This document shows, piece by piece, positions 38,002 to 46,726 of a stretch of DNA of 64,000 bases. Below the pieces are notes generated by a model. That model searched no databases and had not been told where the DNA came from. It worked only from the letters and a program-made list of their open reading frames with translations. The stretch is from assembly GCA_963771305.1 (NCBI GenBank), contig CAVYTS010000034.1, forward strand, positions 488,710-552,709, in the 5' to 3' direction. The stretch is from CAJCIT01 sp963771305 (GTDB taxonomy: Bacteria; Acidobacteriota; Terriglobia; Bryobacterales; Bryobacteraceae). The stretch's first letter is position 1; each line of letters opens with the position of its first letter. The translations under genes were made by a program, and so were the position numbers.

Positions 38002-40416
38002 ATGCAGCTACTCCAAGACGTCCGCTTCGCAGTTCGGACCTTAGCAAGAAGCCCCTCATTTACGCTCGTGGCCGTCTTCACCCTCGCCCTCGGCGTTGGC
38101 CTGAATACCGCGCTCTTCAGCGTCATCGACTCCGTCTTGCTGAAGCCGCTGGGCTATAAGAACCCCCAGGCCCTTGTCACGGTTTGGGAGAAAAGCCCCA
38201 AGCTCGGAAAGGAAAATGTGGTGGCGCCGGCCGACTTTCTCGACTGGCGAGCCCGCAATGACGTCCTCGCCGAAATGAGCCCCGTGCTGAATGAAATCAG
38301 CAACGTTACTAGAGCAGGAGAACCTGAGCAAATTTCCACTCAGCTTGTCGGCGCGAACTATCTGAACATTCTGGGAGTTCAACCAGCATTGGGCCGGGGC
38401 TTCATGCTCTCCGAGGATCGCGCCGGCGCCCCGGACGTCGTCCTGCTGAGCCACCGCTTCTGGAGCCGCAAGTTTTCCGGCGATCGCGCCGTTCTGGGCA
38501 AACCAATCTATTTGGACGGGAAGGCCGCCACCATCATCGGCGTGATGGCTCCCGGCTTCCGCTCCAGGGGTCACAATCCCGACGTCATCGCTCTTTGGCG
38601 CTTCCAGCCTGGTCTCGACTACCGCGTCAGGATGGGTCGCTTTATGCAAGTGGTCGCACGGCTGAAAGACGGCGTTACTGCACCTGCCGCTGAAACCGAA
38701 CTCGCCCTGATCGCCCGCAGCCTTGAAATCGAGCATCCTGAGTTCAACAAAGGCTGGGGTGTCATCGTCAAACCGCTCCAGGAAGACCTCACAGGCAAAG
38801 CGAAACCGGCTCTGTTCATACTTATGGGCGCCGTTAGCTTCGTCTTGTTGATTGCCTGCGTCAATGTTGCAAACCTGCTCCTGACCCGGGCTTTGGGCCG
38901 CACCCAGGAAATCGCCATCCGGCTCTCGCTGGGCGCGAGTCGCGCCCACATCATTCAACAACTCATCAGCGAAAGCACGCTCCTCTCGGCGTCGGGCACT
39001 GTACTGGGCGGAGTCCTGGCGATTCTGCTTGTCGGATGGCTTCGGAGATTAGCGCCTCCATCAATCCCTCGCGTCGACGAACTAGGTATCCATGGCTCCG
39101 CGTTCTTGTTCGCTGCCGGCCTGGTTTTCTTTACTAGCGTGCTGTGCGGCCTCGCCCCGGCTTTGATTGCCCTGCAGGCTGACTTCGTCCAGGGCTTGAA
39201 GGCGGGCCGTTGGTCCTCCCGCTCACGCGGCGAGCGCCGTGCCGGTGAGTTCTTCATTGCCGTTGAAGTCGCTCTCTGTATGGTTCTCCTGATCGGCGCC
39301 GGCCTCATGACCCGCTCGCTCCTAAACCTCGAAAACGTTGACCCGGGCTTCCACGCTGACGGAGTTCTCACCTTACAGGTCAGCCTGCCGTACTCCAAAT
39401 ACACGAAAGGTCCGCAAAGGGTCGCCTTCTTTTCAAGGGCACTCGAGCAGGTACGTGCGATGCCTGGCGTTTCTTCCGCCAGCAGCATCACGTTCCTTCC
39501 TTTCACCGGTTTGGCTGCTGCCACAGACTTCCAGGTTGTCGGCAGGCCCGCGCCCGCACCCGGAGAAGCCCCGGTGGCCGAAGTCCGTATCGTTCAGCCA
39601 GGCTACTTCGAGACCATGGGCATTCCCCTTTTGAGTGGCAGAGTCTTCGCGGAACGCGATCTGGCCGAGGGCGCTCCGCGCGGCTTTGTTATCAGCGAGT
39701 CTCTGGCGCGCAGCATCTTCCCCAACGAGAGTCCACTCGATCACAGCTTGACTGTCGAGATGGGCGATTCCATTCCGGGTCGTATTGTCGGCGTAGTCGG
39801 CGACATCAAGCACTACGGCCTCGACGAGCCCGCCAAGCCGATGGTCTACTACGCGCAATCGCAGTTGCCTCTCGGCTTCATGAGTTTCGTTATTCGCTCC
39901 CGGTCCAGCCATCCCATGAGTCTCGCTCCCGCCATCGTCAAGACAATCCAGAAACTCGATCCGGAGCTTCCGGTCACCGATGTCAAGCCAATGTCTGATT
40001 GGCTCGATCGTTCTGTCGCAAAGACACGTTATGTCATGTTGTTGCTTGGCTTGTTTTCGCTTGTTGCCTCGGCGCTTGCGGCCGTTGGCATTTATGGCGT
40101 CGTGGCCTACGCTGCCACTCGGAGCACGAAGGAAGTAGGAATACGCATCGCGTTGGGAGAACAAAGTCGGAGACTTCTCGCCCGGATGACAGGGCGCGGA
40201 TTGCGGCCTGTGATGATTGGCCTTACTGTCGGCTTCGCCGCCAGCCTTGCCTTAGCCCGCTTATTGGCCAGCCTGCTATTTCAGGTGGAAACCCATGACG
40301 CCGCCACGTTCGGCACTGTCGTTCTTTTCCTTTGTTTGGTCGCAGTCGGCGCCTGCCTTATCCCAGCTCACCGCGCTACACGAATTGATCCGATCGCAGC
40401 TCTGCGGGAGGAGTGA
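38002..40416 (+). CDS. ABC-type FtsX/MacB-like permease (ADOP family)
   Basis: 804 residues. Two copies of the MacB periplasmic domain plus FtsX permease domain are seen in tandem: N-terminal LARSPSFTLVAVFTLALGVG (TM), periplasmic part, a first TM cluster at about 270-390, a second periplasmic domain (440-640) and the last TM cluster with VGIRIALGEQSRRLLARMTGRG. There is no ATPase gene beside it, as is usual for these orphan permeases, which are expanded in Acidobacteriota. Efflux or secretion is assumed, substrate unknown. Confidence 0.92.
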   Translation: MQLLQDVRFAVRTLARSPSFTLVAVFTLALGVGLNTALFSVIDSVLLKPLGYKNPQALVTVWEKSPKLGKENVVAPADFLDWRARNDVLAEMSPVLNEISNVTRAGEPEQISTQLVGANYLNILGVQPALGRGFMLSEDRAGAPDVVLLSHRFWSRKFSGDRAVLGKPIYLDGKAATIIGVMAPGFRSRGHNPDVIALWRFQPGLDYRVRMGRFMQVVARLKDGVTAPAAETELALIARSLEIEHPEFNKGWGVIVKPLQEDLTGKAKPALFILMGAVSFVLLIACVNVANLLLTRALGRTQEIAIRLSLGASRAHIIQQLISESTLLSASGTVLGGVLAILLVGWLRRLAPPSIPRVDELGIHGSAFLFAAGLVFFTSVLCGLAPALIALQADFVQGLKAGRWSSRSRGERRAGEFFIAVEVALCMVLLIGAGLMTRSLLNLENVDPGFHADGVLTLQVSLPYSKYTKGPQRVAFFSRALEQVRAMPGVSSASSITFLPFTGLAAATDFQVVGRPAPAPGEAPVAEVRIVQPGYFETMGIPLLSGRVFAERDLAEGAPRGFVISESLARSIFPNESPLDHSLTVEMGDSIPGRIVGVVGDIKHYGLDEPAKPMVYYAQSQLPLGFMSFVIRSRSSHPMSLAPAIVKTIQKLDPELPVTDVKPMSDWLDRSVAKTRYVMLLLGLFSLVASALAAVGIYGVVAYAATRSTKEVGIRIALGEQSRRLLARMTGRGLRPVMIGLTVGFAASLALARLLASLLFQVETHDAATFGTVVLFLCLVAVGACLIPAHRATRIDPIAALREE

Positions 40417-40422
40417 TCGTCT

Positions 40423-40545
40423 CTACGCTTGCTCATCGGTCTGCCATTGTGTCCCGCAGGCGGCCGTTTCTCCGCGGTCGTTCACCATGGGTTCAGCCTG
40501 CTCTTCGAGCCGCCGAAGACGCCTCCCGATTGCTTTCACCGCCAC
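40423..40545 (-). CDS. Small RRLxRLE protein, third of a series
   Basis: 40 residues from GTG 40545: VAVKAIGRRLRRLEEQAEPM, then a short polar tail. It shares the R-R-L-x-R-L-E-x-Q pattern with the two small proteins encoded immediately upstream. There is no known function. Confidence 0.4.
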   Translation of the reverse strand: MAVKAIGRRLRRLEEQAEPMVNDRGETAACGTQWQTDEQA

Positions 40546-40568
40546 CAGCGCCTATTTCTCTTAATCGG

Positions 40569-40718
40569 TCACCGATCTGTCGACGGTTTGAACTCTTTGG
40601 TTCCCACAACCTCGCCGTCCGCCGAGATGAGGTTCAGTATAAGAAGCCGCTCCTCGGTTGCTGGCAGCAGTTGCGCTTCCAGCCGTTCCAAGCGTCGCGC
40701 GAGGTTTTTGTTCATCAT
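40569..40718 (-). CDS. Small RRLxRLE protein, second of a series
   Basis: 49 residues. The ATG pair overlaps the stop of the preceding gene. It starts MMNKNLARRLERLEAQLLPA, then RLLILNLISADGEVV, a short coiled coil followed by a beta-type strand. The coupling and shared N-terminal motif support it as a real gene. Confidence 0.55.
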   Translation of the reverse strand: MMNKNLARRLERLEAQLLPATEERLLILNLISADGEVVGTKEFKPSTDR

Positions 40719-41032
40719 TGTGTAAAGCCTGGCCATGGTTGCAGAGGTTCGATGGGAAATCCTCTAATCCACGTGTCCAGCTCCGCATCGGTTGGCTGCG
40801 CGCCGCCCTGGCTCATCTTGTCGAGTCGCACGACCTCCCAGAGCGTGCCATCCGGGCAGAGCGACCGGGTGCACGTCGCCTCCTCGAAGCTTGGCTCGCG
40901 GTCCAGCCTGCGCACCAACTGCGCATCCGGGTCTCCCATGCGAACCACGACACGAAACCACGTCCGCGGTTTGGGAGGCGGCGGGTTTAGTTGATTCTCA
41001 ATCCGGTTGAGCCGCCTGGTGAGTGCTTTCAT
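40715..41032 (-). CDS. Small RRLxRIE protein, first of a series
   Basis: 105 residues: MKALTRRLNRIENQLNPPPP, then a linker and a domain with FRVVVRMGDPDAQLVRRL and DGTLWEVVRLDKM. The N-terminal coiled-coil motif is shared with the next two small proteins. It is part of the phage/plasmid-like block at 40.4-42.4 kb. No assigned family. Confidence 0.6.
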   Translation of the reverse strand: MKALTRRLNRIENQLNPPPPKPRTWFRVVVRMGDPDAQLVRRLDREPSFEEATCTRSLCPDGTLWEVVRLDKMSQGGAQPTDAELDTWIRGFPIEPLQPWPGFTQ

Positions 41033-41077
41033 TTCGTCATCGCCGAAAGTCGGGCTGATATGCGTAAATATCGGTAG

Positions 41078-41461
41078 CTACTTTCTCTGTTCGGACGCCA
41101 GTTCCAGGGCGGTCACGCGCGCCTCGATGTCTTCGATCTCAATTGCTTTGGCCGCGTGAGTGAAGATTGCTTCTGCCGCTCGTAACCGCACCGACGCCGG
41201 CACGTTTGGGTCAATCATCATCTTCAGAAAAGTGGTGGCTGCTGCGGACGTTCCCTGCTGAAGCCGGGCTACCGCTTGCCCGAAGGCGTGGCGGCGGGCT
41301 TCGCGGAAAGCCTTATTGAACTCTGGAACCTGGAGCCAGCGGAGCAGAGTCTTTGGAGTGACGTCAATGGATCGCGCGGCCTCTTCGATGTTCCGCTGAG
41401 TCAACAACGCGGCTATTGCTTCTTCTTTCTTCCGTCCGAATTTTGCGCCGTGGCCGGTCAT
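41078..41461 (-). CDS. HTH protein, small-terminase-like
   Basis: 127 residues. The N-terminal HTH is KKEEAIAALLTQRNIEEAAR, then IDVTPKTLLRWLQVPEFNKAF, the pattern of phage terminase small subunits and related homeodomain-like proteins. The C-terminal part is helical (ASVRLRAAEAIFTHAAKAIEIEDIEARVTALE). It lies beside the RRLxRLE genes and the methyltransferase, consistent with a phage or plasmid module. No large terminase is seen, so the function remains open. Confidence 0.6.
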   Translation of the reverse strand: MTGHGAKFGRKKEEAIAALLTQRNIEEAARSIDVTPKTLLRWLQVPEFNKAFREARRHAFGQAVARLQQGTSAAATTFLKMMIDPNVPASVRLRAAEAIFTHAAKAIEIEDIEARVTALELASEQRK

Positions 41462-41610
41462 CTGGGAACACCTACGGTCACCTGCAGAGGGAGCCGCTCG
41501 TCATCGCCGTTCCATCGCCTCGGTCGATTCCTTTGAGAATTCGCTTGATTGTGTCTCGCCACCCGAGTGATGGATGTCACTGCGGCAGAGCCGCATAAAG
41601 GACAATCACC

Positions 41611-42215
41611 ATGAAACTCTTCACGATTGAAAACGAGACGAACAACATCACTGTTCACGCTACGACCCAGGAGGCCGAGGCCGTGGCGAGCGCGGAGCGC
41701 TTCCGCAACGAAGCCGGACTGAACAAGCTGGCGGCAGACTGGCCTGCGGCACGCTTGGTTGAGATTTGGAACAGCCTGCCTGGCGAAAGCCCGGTCAAGA
41801 AGTTCAAGGATCGCCAGACGGCTGTCAGCCGCATCTGGAAGGCGCTTCAAAGCCTGGGGCAAGCTGCCCCTGAGGCCGCTCCAGCAGACGAACCCGCGAC
41901 GGCTACGCCCGTTGCGCCACAAACGCCAGACGTTGCGCCGGACGAGGTGCCGCGAAGAAGAAGACCACCTCCCGCAAGAACGCGCCCAAGTCCCCGAAAG
42001 CCGCCAAGGCACCGCGCGAGAGCAGCAAGACCGCCCAGGTCGTCGCGATGCTTCAGCGCCCTGAGGGTGCCACTCTTTCCGAGATCATGACGTCCATGGG
42101 ATGGCAAAAGCACACGGTCCGCGGGTTCATGGCCGGCGCGATGAAGAAGGCTGGCCACCATGTCGAGTCCTTCAAGCCCGAGGGAGGGGAACGCACCTAC
42201 CGCATCAGCCAATAG
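41611..42215 (+). pseudogene. DUF3489 protein, frameshifted
   Basis: The N-terminal part, MKLFTIENETNNITVHATTQ...SLPGESPVKKFKDRQTAVSR, is followed by an Ala/Pro-rich linker. Around 41950 the signal moves one frame to KKKTTSRKNAPKSPKAAKAP, then TAQVVAMLQRPEGATLSEIM and HTVRGFMAGAMKKAGHHVES, the DUF3489 winged-helix domain. The shift falls in a repetitive AAGAAGAAG run. DUF3489 proteins are common on phages and mobile elements and may bind DNA. Confidence 0.75.
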
Positions 42216-42390
42216 CTTCAGGACTCTCCCAGGCCCGCGCGGCTCCGGCCGCGGCGGGCTTTTCTGCGTTTAGGAGCAGCCGTAGTTCCTGCGACCAGTC
42301 CGCCAGTGCAACGCACAATCCTTGCAGGTCGGGGTGGCCCTTCCACAGGAGTGTTTCGATCTCCGCGATCTCCCGGCGGCACCGCGCAAT
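42205..42390 (-). CDS. Small protein translated after the methyltransferase
   Basis: Directly after the methyltransferase TGA the same frame continues IARCRREIAEIETLLWKGHP, then DLQGLCVALADWSQELRLLL. The amphipathic, Leu/Glu-rich text reads as real protein, but the only possible start next to the stop is ATT. Coupled re-initiation or read-through would be needed. The coding region spans the hairpin at 42233. Confidence 0.4.
   Translation of the reverse strand: MARCRREIAEIETLLWKGHPDLQGLCVALADWSQELRLLLNAEKPAAAGAARAWESPEAIG
42233..42263. terminator. Rho-independent terminator-like hairpin
   Basis: GCCCGCGCGGC and GCCGCGGCGGGC pair around a TCCG loop and are followed by TTTT on the plus strand. 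It is placed 18 bp after the DUF3489 stop. Confidence 0.75.
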
Positions 42391-43107
42391 TCATGCGGCA
42401 CCCTTCAGGCGCTCAGCGGCCAGCATTTCAAATGTGCGGCCATCTCCGTCGAGCGTGGCTTTCTTGCCGGACAGCGTCTGCCAGCGTTGGACAATGACGT
42501 CTACATACTTCGGGTCCAACTCGATGCCTACGCAAACGCGCTCCGTCATTTCGGCGGCTGCCAGCGTCGTTCCACTGCCAAGGAACGGCTCATAAACCAA
42601 CTCGCCTCGCTTCGTGTGGTTCAGGATCGGCTTGCGCATCAGATCGACAGGCTTCTGAGTCGGGTGATCGAACTTTTCTTCGTCCGGACCGCCCATGATG
42701 AACTTCGGCGAGGCAGAGTCCCAAATCGTGGAGTTCTCGCCGGCTTTCCCATACCAGGGAGCGTTTTTCTTACGGACAAACCAACAAGGCTCGTGGGCGA
42801 ACCAATACAACGTCCTGGTGAGGACTGTCCTGCCCTTGTTCCAGATGATTTGCTGGTGATGCAGGAAGCCGATTCGCAGTAAGCCATCCAGAACTTCGCG
42901 GGTGAATTTCGATGCATGCCAGACATAAGCTGCCTCTAGGCTGGGAACGAGCTCGTAGGCCTCCGACCAATCGGCCCGGGTGTCGCCGGAGATAGTTGTT
43001 TCCGTGTGGCCCTCCGTCCGATGCTTCATGTAGCTGGCTTCCGCAGGGCCGCAGCCATTGAGCCCGGCTCGATCGCGCCATTCGCTGTCAAGCTCAATTC
43101 CGTAGGG
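42391..43107 (-). pseudogene. ParB/DNA methyltransferase, C-terminal part
   Basis: Runs from PPYGIELDSEWRDRAGL through the target-recognition region (YVWHASKFTREVLDGLLRIG, IIWNKG, FAHEPCWFVRKK) to FLGSGTTLAAAEMTERVCVG, the AdoMet motif I, and ends KGAA. Motif order (DPPY first, FxGxG last) is that of beta-class N4/N6 methyltransferases. The IS at 43108-44933 separates it from its N-terminal half. Confidence 0.88.
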
Positions 43108-43199
43108 GGGTGCGCGACCAGCAGGGAACAATTCAGCAGTTTCCTTTTTTTGCGACTAGTATCCGAACGGAGTGATACGTTAGGTACAGGAGGTGTCCT

Positions 43200-43598
43200 T
43201 TGTCTGACTCCCTGGCCGGTCTCGAACAGCAGCGCTCAGAGGTTCTGGCGCAGATCGTGGAACTGGGGGATTTTCGCAGCGGTTCGATCACCGCGATCAG
43301 CGGGCGCTGCGGAAAACCAAACTGTCGTTGTCATCTGCCAAACCAGCCGGCCCATGGCCCCAATATTCGCTTGACTCGCAAGGTCGATGGAAAGACAGTG
43401 AGCGAGACCTTCTCCACCCCGGCACAACTGCGCAAAGCCCAGCGTGAGGTGGAGGCTTATCATCGCTTTCGGCAACTCAGTCAAGAACTGTTGGAGGTGA
43501 ACGAAAGGATCTGCCGTGTCCGTCCGGCGGAGGATGCTGTGCCGCCACAGGAAAAAAAACGGCCGAAGCGATCCGTCAGGAAGTCACGCGCGAAGTAG
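43200..43598 (+). CDS. DUF6788-like Cys-cluster protein of the ISKra4 element
   Basis: 132 residues from TTG 43200, which has a strong ribosome site (CAGGAGGTG). It contains the Cys motif SGRCGKPNCRCHLPNQPAHGP and helices like those of the protein at 11740. Near the C-terminus the DNA is GAAAAAAAAC, an A AAA AAA slippery run. A -1 shift there would enter the transposase frame and could make a fusion protein. Confidence 0.75.
   Translation: MSDSLAGLEQQRSEVLAQIVELGDFRSGSITAISGRCGKPNCRCHLPNQPAHGPNIRLTRKVDGKTVSETFSTPAQLRKAQREVEAYHRFRQLSQELLEVNERICRVRPAEDAVPPQEKKRPKRSVRKSRAK
43552..43559 (+). promoter_or_regulatory. Candidate -1 ribosomal frameshift site (A8)
   Basis: Eight A in the zero frame GAA AAA AAA CGG. 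Slipping back one base gives ACG GCC GAA and joins the DUF6788 protein to the upstream part of the transposase frame (AEAIRQEVTREVDQLLCVI). The form X XXY YYZ is satisfied. Confidence 0.45.
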
Positions 43599-44909
43599 AC
43601 CAACTGCTGTGTGTCATCTTCAACGCTGGTCGCAAGACCGGCGGTCTGGATCTGGAAGCCATCGAGATGGCGGTGCGTTCCGCCATGCATCGGGCAGGTG
43701 CCGCTGCGCTGACCGAACTCCTGCAATTCCGTACCAGAGGCCGACCGGCGGAAAATTCCCTGTGCTTGCGGCCACCAGGCTCATTACCAGGAGTTGCGCT
43801 CCAAACCGGTGCTCACGGCAGTGGGGCTGGTGAAAGTGTCACGCCCCTACTATCTGTGCGCACACTGCCATGCCGGCCGATTCCCTGTCGATTGCGAACT
43901 GGACATCGAACATAGGGAAGTCTCTCCCGGTGTGCGCCGCATGCAGGCCATGGTAGGCCAGGAGGGCTCCTTCGATCACGGACGCCAGCAGATGCAACTA
44001 TTGGCGGGTCTGGAGGTGACCACCAAGGCGGTGGAGCGGAATGCGGAAGCGATTGGAGAGGATATCGTCAAGCGCGAGCAGGAGGAGATCCAGCAGGCCA
44101 TGCAGTTAGATCTACCGATGGTCGTCGGCGAGCCGATCCCCATGCTGTATGTGCAGATGGATGGGACCGGTGTACCTGTGGTTAACACCGAAACGGAGGG
44201 CCGGACGGGCAAAGTCGATGGCCAACCGGCCCGCACGCGCGAGGTCAAGTTGGGATGTTCGTTCACCCAGCGGAACTGGGATAAGGAAGGCTATCCCATC
44301 CGCGACCCGGATTCGACCACCTACACAGGCGCCATTGAGACCGCGGAAGAGTTTGGAAAACGCATCTATCTGGAAGCCTGGAAGCAGGGCTGGAGTCGGG
44401 CGGAAAAGAAAGTCGTGATGGGCGATGGAGCCGAATGGATCTGGAACATCGCCGACCAACACTTTCCCGGTGCCATTCAAATCATCGATCTCTATCATGC
44501 GCGCCAGCACTTGTGGGATCTGGCTCGCAAACTCTACCCCCATGACGAGATCCGGCAGAAACGCTGGATGATGCGCCAGCAGGCGCGACTCGATGCAGGT
44601 AAGATCGAAACACTCGTCGCCTCCCTTCGCTCCCTCGATGCGCCCCCTGGTGAACTGGTTGAAACCCTCCACTCCGAGGCCGACTACTTTGAGAAGAATG
44701 CCGACCGCATGCGCTATCCCGAGTTCCGCCGTCAACACCTGTTTGTCGGTACGGGGGTAATGGAGGCTGGCTGCAAGACTGTGATCGGCAGCCGCCTCAA
44801 ACAGTCTGGAATGTTCTGGAGCGTGCGTGGCGCCAACGCCATCATCGCTTTGCGTTGCTGCTGTCTCAGTGGCCGCTTCGAAGATTATTGGGAGGCCCGC
44901 CGCGCTTAA
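43557..44909 (+). pseudogene. ISKra4-family transposase, frameshifted
   Basis: Coding starts in the -1 frame (TAEAIRQEVTREVDQLLCVI, then EMAVRSAMHRAGAAALTELL) and crosses near 43728 to the frame of IPCACGHQAHYQELRSKPVL, which continues to 44909. The large part has the acidic motifs of the family (YVQMDGTGVPVV, VVMGDGAEWIWNIADQHFPG, IIDLYHARQHLW, VGTGVMEAGCKTVIGSRLK). The second frame change is probably a mutation, so this copy would be inactive. Confidence 0.82.
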
Positions 44910-44933
44910 CATCGACTTCTACGTCGCGCACCC

Positions 44934-45554
44934 TCCGTAGGGGGGGTCGGTAACCATGAGAGCCGGCTTGCGCTCGCCCAGCAGCGTCGCTACGTCTTCC
45001 GGGCTGGTTGCGTCCCCGCACAGCACCCGGTGTGGTCCGCAGAGCCACAGGTCGCCAAGCCGCGACACCGGGTTCTCGGGCAGCGGCGGCGCCGCGTTCG
45101 CTTGATCGTCGTCGCCCGGATCGAGCAACAGGTCGTCGATCTCTTTCGGGTCGAAGCCCGTGAGGCTCAGGTCGAAGTCCGCCTCGTTGAGTTCCTGAAG
45201 CTCCAGAGCCAATAGCTCGTCGTCCCAAGAAGCCCACGTTACCGACCGGTTCACCATCAACCGAAATGCCTTCACTTGCGCTGCAGACCACTCGTCGCAG
45301 AGAATGACCGGCACCTCGGTAATCCGCAGTTTCTGCGCTGCTTTGAGGCGCAAATGGCCATCGACCACTTCGCCATCGCTGCGGGCTAGCACCGGAATCT
45401 TGAACCCGAACTCGCGGATGCTGCTGCACATGCGATCCGCGACCGCATCGTTCTTCCGCGGGTTGCGTGCGTAGAAGACTAGCCGCTCGATTGGCCAGCG
45501 CTCGACTTGAATGTCGCTTTCGATCGGTGCGCTGACATCCGCGTTCCTTCGCAT
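44934..45554 (-). pseudogene. ParB/DNA methyltransferase, N-terminal part
   Basis: From ATG 45554 a ParB N-terminal domain (VERWPIERLVFYARNPRKND, then VDGHLRLKAAQKLRI) leads to the methyltransferase start (LGDLWLCGPHRVLCGDATSP and VTDPPYG). The gene is broken at DPPYG by the IS. The joined protein would be about 440 residues, a ParB-methyltransferase typical of phages and mobile elements. Confidence 0.88.
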
Positions 45555-45630
45555 ATACCCTCATTAGCAATCGTGATGTTCAGTCGTCAACAGTCGAACG
45601 AGGTTGAGGTGTGTGGTGACGCCCGATCGG

Positions 45631-46243
45631 TAATTCTGAGGATTGTGAGTATTTTGAGTAGCGCGTCGCCCGTCGTGACGTGGTCGTGCCCAAGGATCAC
45701 GCTCACCTCTGCGGGCACTGTGGCGGTGTGCGCCGGGAGTTTTGAGGATTGTGAGTATTTTGAGTAACGAGTAGCGAGCGGTCCCACGAGTCCAAGGAAT
45801 CAAGAAACTAGATTTTTGAGGATTGAGAGGATTGTTGAGTAGCGGGTGGTTTTCGAAGCCTAGCGTGGGAGATGAGCCTTCTGAGAATTGAGAGGATCGT
45901 GAGCAGCCGGGCGCAAACGGAAAAGAAAGGTCGGCGCGGCGAAGGGCATCTGGTCGCGGTGTGTCTCAGATTCTCTTTTTGGGTCGACCGCGCGTCCTGA
46001 CCATATTCTTCAGGACCTGCAGCTCTTTGAGGGATTCTTCGACATACTTTTGTAGCGCGGGCTCATTTCCCGATTGTTTCAGCTGAGCTTTCGCCCAAGC
46101 GTGACGCACCCTTGCTGCTTCGACCTCAAGGACGAGCGTTTCCCGCGCGGTCATAATCAACATTACCAGCGACACCCGTTCGCAACGCAGGGCGCTGAGT
46201 CGAAGAATCCCGAGGATTCTGAGGATTGTGAGGATTTTGAGAA
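45631..46243 (+). repeat. Five imperfect GAGGATTGTGAG-type repeats
   Basis: Copies at about 45637-45660, 45741-45766, 45815-45838, 45879-45903 and 46209-46238. The core reads TGAGGATTGTGAGTATTTTGAG with two to five changes each. Spacing is roughly 60-110 bp for the first four. The stretch is gene-free apart from a small gene between copies 4 and 5. It could be iterons or a partition site. Confidence 0.6.
45966..46175 (-). CDS. Small hypothetical protein
   Basis: About 60-69 residues: MTARETLVLEVEAARVRHAW, then AKAQLKQSGNEPALQKYVEE, ending in basic GRPKKRI. Helical with coiled-coil spacing and a basic tail, so DNA binding is possible. It lies inside the repeat region. I do not recognise a family. 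Confidence 0.5.
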   Translation of the reverse strand: MSLVMLIMTARETLVLEVEAARVRHAWAKAQLKQSGNEPALQKYVEESLKELQVLKNMVRTRGRPKKRI

Positions 46244-46477
46244 GCCCACACCACCCATGAAGTCCACAAGGTCTTCGAGACTCTAACCGGAAGACAACAC
46301 CATTCGATAGTGGTGCCCAAGCCAGCCAGCCTCGAGCGCTCTGAGCACGGAGAGATAATCGCTGGCGGCACCTACACGCCCTAGGCTGTCAATGAACCAT
46401 AAATGAGTTGTGGACTCCAGTTGGACGCCACAGCCGCACTTTTAGAAGGAATGTCGGTCGTAAGTCTATGAGGAGTT

Positions 46478-46525
46478 TGGTGGACCTGGACGGGTTCGAA
46501 CCGTCGACCTCTTCCATGCCATGGG
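46478..46525 (-). other. tRNA-Ala(GGC)-like 3' fragment
   Basis: Minus strand: the palindromic CCATGGCATGG (loop ATGGCAT, anticodon GGC) leads to AAGAGGTCGACGGTTCGAAC, then CCGTCCAGGTCCACCA, an intact T-arm and 3' acceptor with CCA. No D-arm or 5' acceptor is present, so it is a remnant of recombination at a tRNA gene. Confidence 0.7.
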
Positions 46526-46726
46526 AGAGCACTGACGGCGGCGCAAGCAAGGACAGCCAGTCGGGCGATTATTTTGTACGGGAAGTCTTTCAAAAGGGTC
46601 AATTCTGTGTTCCGCTTATGCTCCGTTAGCGTTCTGTTAGGAAGCACAAAGTGAAAACTTGGTATTCTCAATCGCCAGAACGAGCGTCGGAAGCGCAGTT
46701 TCCTTTGTTTCCAATTTGCCGTCACA

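Larger units (their letters stand above)
43108..44933 (+). mobile_element. ISKra4-family insertion sequence
   Basis: 1826 bp with terminal inverted repeats GGGTGCGCGAC. It is flanked by a 9 bp target duplication TCCGTAGGG (43099-43107 and 44934-44942). Removing the IS and one repeat restores DPPYGIE in the methyltransferase. It contains a DUF6788 gene and a frameshifted ISKra4 transposase. Confidence 0.88.

Noticed and set aside
45631..46243. Possible CRISPR array
   Set aside because: Repeats are imperfect, spacing is irregular (60 to over 300 bp), and there are no cas genes.
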